Assembly (NCBI GenBank): GCA_965662685.1
Contig: CBFIIQ010000041.1
Coordinates: 1-27,618 of the forward strand
Origin: Eutrophocola sp965662685
GTDB lineage: Bacteria > Pseudomonadota > Gammaproteobacteria > Pseudomonadales > Pseudohongiellaceae
Direction of reading: 5' to 3'
DNA: 27,618 bases
The first letter of the stretch is position 1. Each line of letters starts with the position of its first letter. Both the position numbers and the translations under genes were made by a program. Of the stretch, positions 1 to 6,568 are shown one piece after another. The notes beneath the pieces were generated by a model. It did no database searches. It had not been told where the DNA came from and saw nothing but the letters and a program-made list of their open reading frames with translations.

Positions 1-97
1 GGCGCCATTGTACCCAATACAATGCGCAATAAATTCGAAAATTTTTCACCCCCCCATTTTTTTCTTTATCCCGCTTGCTTCTCCGGTTTAATCGTAA

Positions 98-134
98 GTC
101 GGAAAAGCCTGGCAGCTTCCGACATGATGCTGCC
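98..134. other. Interleaved inverted repeats upstream of umuC
   Basis: Two perfect dyads interleave here: GTCGGAA (98-104) with TTCCGAC (117-123), and GGCAGC (111-116) with GCTGCC (129-134). The order A-B-A'-B' is the geometry of an H-type pseudoknot, or of two mutually exclusive hairpins. No coding sequence is evident. A regulatory role for the polymerase gene about 240 bases downstream is only a possibility, and the match could be chance. Confidence 0.3.
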
Positions 135-162
135 ACGGAGTCCCATCGCCTTGTCCATAAAC

Positions 163-195
163 GCCGGATGCGGTCTGCGGCCTTATCCGACCTGC
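163..195 (+). repeat. REP-like palindrome, copy A
   Basis: The halves GCCGGATGCGG and CCTTATCCGACCTGC closely resemble the enterobacterial REP (repetitive extragenic palindromic) consensus. The same sequence recurs with few changes at 1672-1705 and 9658-9691, always in the same orientation and always followed by heptamer repeats. REP elements are intergenic, form hairpins and are mobilised by RAYT (TnpA-REP) transposases. None is encoded in this window. Confidence 0.75.
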
Positions 196-229
196 CCCTT
201 TGTCTCCGCGCTCACCTGCATCGCTCACC

Positions 230-322
230 TTTTTCCTTCATCCTTTTTCCTTCATCCTTTTTCCTTCATCTTTTTTCTTCTTTCCTGCCTGCCTCTTGCC
301 TCTTGCCTCCGGCCTCTTGTCT
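230..322. repeat. Heptanucleotide repeats (TTTTTCC/TTCATCC/CTTGCCT)
   Basis: TTTTTCC and TTCATCC alternate three times over 230-270. After a degenerate pyrimidine tract come CTTGCCT (295-301 and 302-308), CCGGCCT and CTTGTCT (316-322). Every unit is 7 bp. The tract lies between REP copy A and the umuC start, where umuD or a promoter would be expected. Long open frames read through it only because of low complexity. Confidence 0.8.
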
Positions 323-371
323 CCTGTATCTTCTGTTCCCCCCCTTCATGAATTATGTGAGCCCGGTTTTC

Positions 372-1616
372 ATGTTTGCCCTGGTCGACTGCAACACTTT
401 TTATGCCAGCTGCGAAGCCGTTTTCAATCCGGCTGTGCGTGGCAAGCCTGTGGTCGTGCTCTCCAACAACGACGGCTGCATCATCGCCCGCAATGCCGAA
501 GCCAAGGCGCTGGGCATCCCCGGCATGCTGCCCTTCTTTCAGGTACGTAAACAGGTAGAAGCAGCCGGCTGCCATGTCTTTTCCAGTAATTATGAACTCT
601 ATGGCGATCTTTCGGCGCGAGTAATGAAACTGATGGAGCCCTATGCCACGGAAATGGAGGTGTATTCCATCGACGAGGCTTTCCTGCGTCTGCACTGCAA
701 GGATTATCATGTGCACGGTCATGCCATCAAGGACATGCTGTGGCAGCAGGTGCGCATGCCGGTGTGCGTGGGCATTGCCCCCACCAAGACGCTGGCCAAG
801 CTGGCCAATCATGCGGCGAAAAAAATCCCGCGCCTGAAGGGCGTTTGCGTACTGGACAAAAAAGAAAAATGGGAATGGCTATTGGCGCGTATTCCCCTGG
901 ACTCGGTGTGGGGCATTGGCGCACGCATCAAAAAACGTCTTAACGAGATGGGCATTTATAACGCTCTGGAGCTGGCGCAAAGTGATGCCAAATGGCTGCG
1001 CCGACGCTTCAGCGTGGTACTGGAGAAAACCATACGCGAGCTCAATGGCGAGCCCTGTATGGACCTGGAGCTGGAACCGGAAGCGAAAAAAGAAATCATC
1101 TGTTCCCGCAGTTTCAGCTACAAGGTCACAGAGCTGCATGAACTGCAACAGGCCGTCAGCCTCTATGCCTCACGGGCCAGTGAAAAGATGCGCCGACAAA
1201 AAGGTCTCACCGCCAACCTGTGGGTCTACCTGGAGAGTTTTTACAATGGGGAACGTTTTTATCGACACCGCTTTGTAAAGCTTCCCTGCCTTACCAACGA
1301 TACCCGCCTCATTGCCCAGGCTGGTTCAGATGCCATCGCAGACATTTTCCGACCCGGGCTACGCTACAAGAAATGCGGCATTGGTTTACTGGATCTTTGT
1401 ACAAGGAAATACGAACAACTGGATTTTTACGCGCCACAACAATCAGAAAAATCCCGTACCCTTATGCAGACAGTGGATTGCATTAACGAGCGCTATGGCA
1501 AGTACAGCGTACAGTTAGCCAACACCGGCATCCAGCCAAAATGGATCATGAGCCGCAACTTCAAATCCCCTGCCTACACCACACGCTGGGCAGATATCCC
1601 GGTAGTGAGATGTTAG
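372..1616 (+). CDS. umuC: Y-family translesion DNA polymerase, UmuC type
   Basis: 414-residue protein similar in length to E. coli UmuC (422). It would act as the catalytic subunit of DNA polymerase V and copy damaged DNA. The start at MFALVDCNTFYAS aligns with the UmuC N-terminus; an in-frame ATG at 348 is an alternative. The catalytic acidic residues are visible as D6 and S99-I-D-E102, the latter at the same positions as in E. coli UmuC. Other family landmarks are VVVLSNNDGC (28-37), TKTLAKLANHAAKK, DSVWGIG, EIICSRSF, and a UmuC-type C-terminal tail with SPAYTTR. QLDFY near the C-terminus may be the beta-clamp-binding motif. No umuD precedes the gene and no LexA box (CTGT-N8-ACAG) was found. 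Its 5' side is filled with REP and heptamer repeats instead. The function assignment is firm; the partner subunit is unknown. Confidence 0.93.
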   Translation: MFALVDCNTFYASCEAVFNPAVRGKPVVVLSNNDGCIIARNAEAKALGIPGMLPFFQVRKQVEAAGCHVFSSNYELYGDLSARVMKLMEPYATEMEVYSIDEAFLRLHCKDYHVHGHAIKDMLWQQVRMPVCVGIAPTKTLAKLANHAAKKIPRLKGVCVLDKKEKWEWLLARIPLDSVWGIGARIKKRLNEMGIYNALELAQSDAKWLRRRFSVVLEKTIRELNGEPCMDLELEPEAKKEIICSRSFSYKVTELHELQQAVSLYASRASEKMRRQKGLTANLWVYLESFYNGERFYRHRFVKLPCLTNDTRLIAQAGSDAIADIFRPGLRYKKCGIGLLDLCTRKYEQLDFYAPQQSEKSRTLMQTVDCINERYGKYSVQLANTGIQPKWIMSRNFKSPAYTTRWADIPVVRC

Positions 1617-1652
1617 ATACATTATTTAATTATGATTGTAGATCGTAATTCA

Positions 1653-1669
1653 GGCGTCTTTCAGACGCC
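1653..1669. terminator. Hairpin after umuC, possible terminator
   Basis: GGCGTCT and AGACGCC pair perfectly (7 bp) around a 3-base loop, 36 bases past the umuC stop. No T-run follows, so it is not a canonical rho-independent terminator. It directly abuts REP copy B and may belong to that composite element. Confidence 0.4.
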
Positions 1670-1671
1670 AT

Positions 1672-1705
1672 GTCGGGTGGCGGTCTGCGGCCTTATTCGA
1701 CCTGC
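1672..1705 (+). repeat. REP-like palindrome, copy B
   Basis: Nearly the same sequence as copies A and C (GTCGGGTGGCGG then CCTTATTCGACCTGC), in the same orientation. It sits between the convergent ends of umuC and the metallo-hydrolase gene and is followed within 3 bases by the heptamer array. Confidence 0.75.
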
Positions 1706-1708
1706 AAG

Positions 1709-1813
1709 CTTGCGACTTGTAACTTGTAACTTGTAACTTGTAACTTATAACTTATAACTTATAACTTATAACTTATAACTTATAACTTATAACTTATAAC
1801 TTGAGACTTGTGA
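1709..1813. repeat. Heptanucleotide tandem array, 15 units (CTTGTAA/CTTATAA)
   Basis: Fifteen consecutive 7-bp units fill the interval: CTTGCGA, four CTTGTAA (1716-1743), eight CTTATAA (1744-1799), CTTGAGA and CTTGTGA. The last unit ends 7 bases before the stop codon of the minus-strand metallo-hydrolase. The change from CTTGTAA to CTTATAA partway through suggests growth by slippage or unequal exchange. Confidence 0.95.
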
Positions 1814-1820
1814 CTGGTTT

Positions 1821-2606
1821 TCAATCCAGCCTTACCGCAATCCCTTCCAGCGCGGGCGACGGGGCAGGAAACAGATTCATCACTTCCGGATCATGGCCGG
1901 GAATAATTCTGGCCGGGTCATCCACCAGGGTTCTAATCTTGTCCCAGCCATCAATCATCTGTGCTACATCCACGACGATGGGAAATGGTCGTCGTTCATT
2001 CATATTGGCCGCATAATGACTGGCATCAGAAGCCAGCACCAGCCAGCCGCTGCGCGTCCATAGCCTGACCACCTGAAGTCCCTTGGTATGACCTCCGACG
2101 TGGTGCAGACTGATGTTGGGAGCCAGTTCAGCATCACCGTCATAAAAGCTTACCCGGCCCTTATAGACATTGCGTACCATGGCAACCACTTCATCCACTT
2201 CAAAGGCATGGGAAAAAAATGGTGTCGCCATATAGCGCCCGGTAGCATAATCCATTTCGCTGTCCTGCAGATGAAATTGTGCTTTCGGGAACAGATCAAA
2301 ATTACCGATATGGTCGTAATGCATATGCGTGATAATCACATCTTCGGCTAGCGCCGCATCGACGCCAAGGAGTTTCAAGCCCTCTGCGGGAGAGCGTAGA
2401 AATTCCCGTTGGCGTTTGTCCGCGGCCTGCTGGTTAAAACCGGTATCGATGACCCAGGTTTTACTTTTACTGCGCGCCAGCCAGACAAAATAGTCCATCG
2501 GCATGCCTGCCTCATGGGGATCGCCACCAATGAAATTTTCCGAGGTCTTGCGCTCCACGCGTGCATAACGAATGGCAAAGACTTCAAAGGGTTCCAGTGC
2601 AGACAT
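1821..2606 (-). CDS. Metallo-beta-lactamase-fold hydrolase, N-acyl homoserine lactonase-like
   Basis: 261-residue cytoplasmic MBL-fold protein without a signal peptide. The zinc-binding motif HMHYDH is at residues 94-99, with further ligands at H173 (GGHTKG), D194 (SDASH) and H238 (IPGHD). Length and motif spacing resemble the AHL-lactonase (AttM/AiiB-like) subfamily, whose members open lactone rings of quorum signals, but many relatives act on other lactones or esters. It begins 6 bases after the stop of the HIBADH-like gene and has no clear ribosome-binding site of its own, so translational coupling is likely. It is the third gene of a minus-strand operon with CMD-family and dehydrogenase genes. 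That setting favours a catabolic lactone or ester substrate over signal quenching, though this is inference. Confidence 0.85.
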   Translation of the reverse strand: MSALEPFEVFAIRYARVERKTSENFIGGDPHEAGMPMDYFVWLARSKSKTWVIDTGFNQQAADKRQREFLRSPAEGLKLLGVDAALAEDVIITHMHYDHIGNFDLFPKAQFHLQDSEMDYATGRYMATPFFSHAFEVDEVVAMVRNVYKGRVSFYDGDAELAPNISLHHVGGHTKGLQVVRLWTRSGWLVLASDASHYAANMNERRPFPIVVDVAQMIDGWDKIRTLVDDPARIIPGHDPEVMNLFPAPSPALEGIAVRLD

Positions 2607-2612
2607 TCGGAC

Positions 2613-3539
2613 TTAGTCTCCGTCGTTCTCTACCTGGGATTCCAGGAAACGGAACAGCTCAGTGTTGTCAGCCTCAAAGCCCAGATCTTTTTCTGCCTTG
2701 TCATAAATACCGCTTAAAAGATTAATAAAGGCGTTGGGCGTCTTCTCGGATTCGGCAAGATCAACCGCGAAGCGCAGATCCTTCGCCATCAAGCCCAGAT
2801 AAAACCCCGAGTTGAAGGTTTCCGATAAAACGAATTTCGGAAACTTGTCTTCCGAACTGTTGCTGCGTCCGGTTGAGGCATTGATGATATCCACCATTAC
2901 CTTGGGATCAAGACCAAATTTTGAGCCGGTGATAACCGCTTCCGAGGTCAGCGCCAAAGTGCCGGCAGAAAGAAAATTATTCATCGCTTTCATGGCATGG
3001 CCAGAGGCAGGGCCGCCGGTATGAAACACTTTACCCATGATTTCAAAGACTGGCCGACAACGCTCTACCAGCGCCTTGTCACCGCCAGCCATAATAGCAA
3101 GCTGACCATCACCGGCCTTGTATTTGCCACCGGAGACCGGTGCATCGATCATCGGAAAGCCCTGTTCCAGCAACTCGCCACTCAGAATGCGGGTATCTAC
3201 CGGGGAGCAGGAACTCATGTCGATAAGTACTGCGCCCGCCTGCAGACCACTGACCACGTTATCGCCCTCACCCAGCAGTACTTTACGCACCGCCTTGCCT
3301 TCCGGCAGCATGGTAATAACCAGGCTGGAGGACCCACCAAGACTTTTCAATGAAGCCGCTGCGGTAGCACCGGTTTCATTACAGAACTGTGTTACGGCTT
3401 TCTCGTTAAGGTCGGCAACACTTACCTCATATCCAGCATCTACCAGACGCCTGGCCATGGCATAACCCATATTGCCAAGGCCGACAAAACCGACAGCTGT
3501 GGGCGCGATAAAACTATTCACAGAACTATTCTGAGTCAT
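2613..3539 (-). CDS. NAD(P)-dependent beta-hydroxyacid dehydrogenase, HIBADH/6PGDH-like
   Basis: 308-residue oxidoreductase of the 3-hydroxyisobutyrate/tartronate-semialdehyde reductase family. The Rossmann motif GLGNMG lies at residues 20-25, the substrate-binding DAPVSGG at 132-138, the catalytic lysine K184 in GHAMKAMNN, and the family motif KDL near 253. The chosen ATG at 3539 overlaps the end of the CMD gene by 14 bases; a TTG at 3548 in the same frame is less likely. The exact substrate cannot be read from sequence. Enzymes of this family oxidise 3-hydroxyisobutyrate or reduce tartronate or succinate semialdehyde. It is the second gene of a three-gene operon. Confidence 0.88.
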   Translation of the reverse strand: MTQNSSVNSFIAPTAVGFVGLGNMGYAMARRLVDAGYEVSVADLNEKAVTQFCNETGATAAASLKSLGGSSSLVITMLPEGKAVRKVLLGEGDNVVSGLQAGAVLIDMSSCSPVDTRILSGELLEQGFPMIDAPVSGGKYKAGDGQLAIMAGGDKALVERCRPVFEIMGKVFHTGGPASGHAMKAMNNFLSAGTLALTSEAVITGSKFGLDPKVMVDIINASTGRSNSSEDKFPKFVLSETFNSGFYLGLMAKDLRFAVDLAESEKTPNAFINLLSGIYDKAEKDLGFEADNTELFRFLESQVENDGD

Positions 3540-3918
3540 ATTCAGCAATCACTGGTGAGGCTGCACGGAAACTGTCAACAGCAGCGGGCACACCACAATA
3601 AACCGCTGCCTGCAGGAATACCGCAGCAATTTCTTCGTTACTCAGCCCATTATTCTTGGCACCACGGGTATGCACTGCGACTTCATGGGTCTTGCCCAGA
3701 GCGGTTAACATGCCCAGATTGATGAGACTGCGATCACGACGGCTCAGACCACCACGGTTCCAGCCATCCCCCCAGCAATATTCATTCAGCAGGTCCTGTA
3801 AGCCCTGATTGAATTCATTGGCATTGTTCAGGGCCGCATCAACATACTTGTCACCGAGAACTTCACGGCGGGTCTTGATACCTTGTTGCTTGAGCGCATC
3901 ACGAGAATCATCTGACAT
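3526..3918 (-). CDS. Carboxymuconolactone decarboxylase (CMD) family protein
   Basis: 130-residue all-helical protein of the CMD/AhpD superfamily, resembling gamma-carboxymuconolactone decarboxylase (PcaC-like). Visible family features are SRRDRSLINLGMLTALG (59-75), HTRGAKNNG (83-91) and the helix EEIAAVFLQAAVYCGVPAA. The AhpD CxxC redox pair is absent, so a decarboxylase-like role is more likely than a peroxidase role. The start at 3918 has GGAG 8 bases upstream. The in-frame ATG at 3924 leaves only 2 bases and is disfavoured. It is the first gene of the operon, divergent from the SDR gene across about 100 bases. Substrate unknown. Confidence 0.87.
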   Translation of the reverse strand: MSDDSRDALKQQGIKTRREVLGDKYVDAALNNANEFNQGLQDLLNEYCWGDGWNRGGLSRRDRSLINLGMLTALGKTHEVAVHTRGAKNNGLSNEEIAAVFLQAAVYCGVPAAVDSFRAASPVIAEYDSE

Positions 3919-4017
3919 ATTCATTACTCCAAAATAATTTGACTATTTGATAAAAAAATCGAGGCAAGCATCATACAATACCCGTTTTCGCCTTGCCATG
4001 ACTTAACGGGGAATTCA

Positions 4018-4788
4018 ATGAGCAGCAATCCATTTAATCTGGAAAACAAAGTCGCCATCATTACCGGAGGCGCCTCCGGCATTGGAGCTGCCACTGCTGA
4101 ATTATTTGCCTCGGTAGGCGCAAAGGTTTTTGTTAGTGATATCAATCTTGAAGCCTGTCAGCAGCGGCACAGCAGTTCTGCTTTTGCGCAAAACATTTCT
4201 GTGCATCATTGTGATGTCTCTGACAAAGCCAGTGTTGATGGCTTTATTACCGAGGTCCTGGCCCGGGGCCCGGTGGACATTCTATTCAATAATGCCGGCG
4301 CCGGTCTCGTAGGCACCCTTCCGCAAACCAGTGAAGAAGATTTTGATCGTCTTTACAATATCAATGTGAAAGGGGTATTTTACCTGACAAGCGCGCTGAT
4401 GCCGCATTTTCTGGAAAGGAAAGCCGGCAATATCATCAATATGGCCAGTATCTGTGGTGTGATCGGCGTACCTGACCGCATGGCCTACTGCATGAGCAAG
4501 TTTGCCATCGTCGGTATGACCAAAGCCATGGCCCTGGATCATGCCAGGGACAATATTCGTGTTAACTGTATCTGCCCGGGACGCATCACCACCCCCTTTA
4601 TGATGGCCCGTATTGATGAATACCCGGATCCGGAAGCCATTCGTGCAGATATGGATGCCAGTCAGCCTATGGGCCGAATGGGAGAACCCGAAGAAGTAGC
4701 GACGGTAGCCCTGTACCTGGCATCGGATGCCTCAGGCTTTGTTACCGGCGCTTGTGAAAGTGTGGATGGCGGCTGGTTTGCTGGCTAA
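4018..4788 (+). CDS. Short-chain dehydrogenase/reductase (classical SDR)
   Basis: 256-residue NAD(P)-dependent oxidoreductase with every classical SDR landmark: the cofactor loop TGGASGIG (16-23), NNAG (91-94), N116 in the NINVKG helix, catalytic S144, Y157 and K161 (YCMSK), PGRI after the active site, and a C-terminal DGGWFAG. D41 after the second beta strand suggests a preference for NAD over NADP. A GGGGA box precedes the ATG. It is divergent from the CMD-HIBADH-MBL operon and may share its regulatory region. The family oxidises alcohols or reduces ketones; the substrate here is unknown but likely belongs to the same pathway as the neighbours. Confidence 0.92.
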   Translation: MSSNPFNLENKVAIITGGASGIGAATAELFASVGAKVFVSDINLEACQQRHSSSAFAQNISVHHCDVSDKASVDGFITEVLARGPVDILFNNAGAGLVGTLPQTSEEDFDRLYNINVKGVFYLTSALMPHFLERKAGNIINMASICGVIGVPDRMAYCMSKFAIVGMTKAMALDHARDNIRVNCICPGRITTPFMMARIDEYPDPEAIRADMDASQPMGRMGEPEEVATVALYLASDASGFVTGACESVDGGWFAG

Positions 4789-4793
4789 TAACG

Positions 4794-4858
4794 GGGACGC
4801 TTGCAACTTAGCAACTTAAAGAGCTGAATATCTTAAGTTGCTAAGTTGCAAGCGTCCC
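4794..4858. repeat. Perfect 26-bp inverted repeat between convergent genes
   Basis: Arms at 4794-4819 and 4833-4858 are exact reverse complements around a 13-base loop. The arm begins GGGACGC and contains CTTGCAACTTAGCAACTTAA, which recalls the dispersed CTTGNNN heptamers. It starts 5 bases after the SDR stop and ends 5 bases before the binding-protein stop, so it is placed like a bidirectional terminator. Neither side has a T-run. A MITE-like or REP-like element is an alternative. Confidence 0.85.
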
Positions 4859-4863
4859 TAATG

Positions 4864-6090
4864 CTAGCGTGATGGCCAGATAATCTGACCCATGGCAGCA
4901 CTGTCTGGGTACACCGTTCTTGGTTGACCGTCCTGCCACTGAATCACCAGAATTTCTGCATCACGGCGCTTACCTGTCTCATCAAAACGAACCCGGCCAC
5001 CGGCAAAATAATCCGACGCGCCAGCGTTTATATCCATGCCATGCAGGGCATCCTTCACCGCCACACTGTCCACGCTGTCTGCCAGCTCCAGCGCTTCCTT
5101 GAGTAACCAGATATGCCCAAACGCACATAGCGGGTTCTGGGTCATCCAGGGCTCGCCGGAAAACGCCATATAATCAGCGATCATCTGTTCCTGTCCGCTG
5201 GTGCTCCAGTTGGCAACAATGGACATAACCCCTTCCAGCAGGGCGGTTGGCATATTCGCGGCAAGATCAGGATCGCCCATGGCACTGCCATTGGAAATGG
5301 TCGGCAGACGCCCCCTTCCCAGACCAAATTCATTCATTTTCTCCAGCAGCAGTTTTGCGTCGGACACCGCCGTGGGTAATAACAGCAATAGATCCGGACG
5401 CCTTGAGCGTACACGTTGAATTAATGGTGTCGCGTTGGCCAATGGCGGGGTGAAGACTTCATTCACCACCAATTCCAGATTATTCGCCGCCAGCGCATCA
5501 CCATCAATAATCGGGCTGACAAAGGCAACTGACGCCGCAGTATTGTCCATCACAATGCCAATGGTCTCCGGACGTTTGCCTGATGCGTTTTCCGCCATGT
5601 CCAGTAACAACGGGATGGCATTTTCAGCCTGGTAAGCACCGGTCGCCGAGGTCTGGAAAATGTAGTCAAAACCACGAGAGGTCACCAGATCAGAATAGCT
5701 CAGGGTCAGCATGGGGATCTGTGCGCGCTCGGTGACTTCAGTCACCGCCAGTGTAAAGGAAGAAAGATAGGCACCGGTGGCACCCACCAGGTCTGGTTCT
5801 TCAGCCACCATACGCTGCGCGGCGTTCTTTGCTCTTTCCACCGAATCACCGGCATCAAATACCACCAGTTCCAATGGCCTGCCACCATGGGCACGAATAC
5901 CGCCACCTGCATTAATCTGTTCAATCGCCAGGTCAGCGGCCGCACGCATCACCTGTCCCTGACGTGCCCATGGCCCGGAAAGAGGCACAATCAGACCGAC
6001 CTTGATTGACTCCTGAGCCTGAACCTGAATAGACAAAGGCAAGGCCAGTAGCAGGCAGATAAAAGCAGCAATAAACTTGATGTTTCTCAT
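4864..6090 (-). CDS. Periplasmic substrate-binding protein of a branched-chain amino acid-type ABC transporter (LivK-like)
   Basis: About 408-residue exported protein. The N-terminus MRNIKF followed by a hydrophobic stretch to about residue 22 and cleavage near VQA-QE (about 25) is a typical Sec signal. The mature start IKVGLIVPLSGPWARQG is the hallmark of peripla_BP_6/LivK binding proteins. The ATG at 6090 has GGAG 11 bases upstream; an ATG at 6099 has only 2 bases of spacing. It is transcribed alone, so its permease and ATPase subunits must lie elsewhere. The LivH/LivMG/LivF operon at 11.6-15.1 kb lacks a binding protein and is the likely partner. Ligands of this family range from leucine to urea, amides and aromatic acids, so no specific ligand is claimed. 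Confidence 0.88.
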   Translation of the reverse strand: MRNIKFIAAFICLLLALPLSIQVQAQESIKVGLIVPLSGPWARQGQVMRAAADLAIEQINAGGGIRAHGGRPLELVVFDAGDSVERAKNAAQRMVAEEPDLVGATGAYLSSFTLAVTEVTERAQIPMLTLSYSDLVTSRGFDYIFQTSATGAYQAENAIPLLLDMAENASGKRPETIGIVMDNTAASVAFVSPIIDGDALAANNLELVVNEVFTPPLANATPLIQRVRSRRPDLLLLLPTAVSDAKLLLEKMNEFGLGRGRLPTISNGSAMGDPDLAANMPTALLEGVMSIVANWSTSGQEQMIADYMAFSGEPWMTQNPLCAFGHIWLLKEALELADSVDSVAVKDALHGMDINAGASDYFAGGRVRFDETGKRRDAEILVIQWQDGQPRTVYPDSAAMGQIIWPSR

Positions 6091-6226
6091 GGTAAACATT
6101 TCTCCGGTTTCCCTTATTTTCTTTCTTATATTTTCCTGAGCTTGTTTTTTCACTAAAGCACGTGAGGCTATCATTAAACGGAGGGACTGGAGTGTCAAGA
6201 CGGGAAAAAATAAAAAAATACGCAAC

Positions 6227-6250
6227 AAAAAAGGGAGCCGTTAGGCTCCC
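6227..6250 (-). terminator. Rho-independent terminator downstream of the 26-codon ORF
   Basis: Read on the minus strand, GGGAGCC (6250-6244) pairs with GGCTCCC (6239-6233) around a 4-base TAAC loop. Six U's follow (6232-6227). The stem can extend by three A-U pairs. It ends a transcript arriving from the sulP side, most likely that of the small ORF, and lies about 130 bases upstream of the binding-protein start. It could instead act as an attenuator for that gene. Confidence 0.85.
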
Positions 6251-6309
6251 TTTCGTGAATGTTGGTTCCAACGGAACACACTCAAGATACTAGTTTCCTG
6301 AGGAGGATG

Positions 6310-6390
6310 CTAGGTCTTCCTTCGGCCGTTAAACCTGAATTGAACCCTTACACCAATACCCGTTGAAACCCTACACATATCACTAGACAT
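6310..6390 (-). CDS. Small ORF, 26 residues, with a full-length Shine-Dalgarno match
   Basis: Translates to MSSDMCRVSTGIGVRV followed by QFRFNGRRKT, then TAG. The peptide is basic (five R, one K), has one cysteine at residue 6 and contains no transmembrane stretch. I do not recognise a family. The strongest evidence for translation is the leader AAAGGAGGTGATCC placed directly upstream. It is complementary to essentially the whole 3' tail of 16S rRNA, with 7 bases between AGGAGG and ATG. A CCTCCT at 6306-6301, four bases past the stop, could pair with that AGGAGG. A terminator follows at 6250-6227. The unit lies between sulP and the binding-protein gene on their strand. Options are a free-standing small protein, a leader peptide, or a dual-function RNA. 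No run of one regulatory amino acid is visible, which argues against a classical attenuator. Confidence 0.55.
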   Translation of the reverse strand: MSSDMCRVSTGIGVRVQFRFNGRRKT

Positions 6391-6431
6391 TGGATCACCT
6401 CCTTTTATATTTCAGTTGAATTACCAAGCAA

Positions 6432-6458
6432 ATTACAGACAACTATCCGTTCTGTCAA
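6432..6458 (-). promoter_or_regulatory. Possible promoter of the small ORF
   Basis: On the minus strand a perfect -35 box TTGACA (6458-6453) is followed by 15 bases and TGTAAT (6437-6432), five of six matches to the -10 consensus. The spacing is 2 bases short of ideal. A dyad ACAGA/TCTGT (6435-6439 and 6451-6455) overlaps it. A second TTGACA lies at 6487-6482. This would start the transcript roughly 35 bases before the small ORF's start codon. Confidence 0.35.
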
Positions 6459-6568
6459 ATACCTTTTTTTAGTTTTAAATGTGTCAAGCACCAAGCAGAA
6501 TTATTAATAAAGTTTTTCGAAAATGGTGCGCTAAATGAGCACAGCGTTGAACTGCGATCTGAACTTGA

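Noticed and set aside
75..371. N-terminal extension of UmuC reading through the pyrimidine repeats
   Set aside because: The translated stretch is low-complexity, while MFALVDCNTFYAS at 372 matches the true family start.
1709..1813. CRISPR array
   Set aside because: The units are 7 bp and contiguous, with no spacers and no cas genes.
6310..6390. Classical amino-acid attenuator leader peptide for the LivK-like gene
   Set aside because: The peptide has no run of Leu, Ile or Val codons, and no competing antiterminator stem was apparent; kept as a small ORF of unknown role instead.
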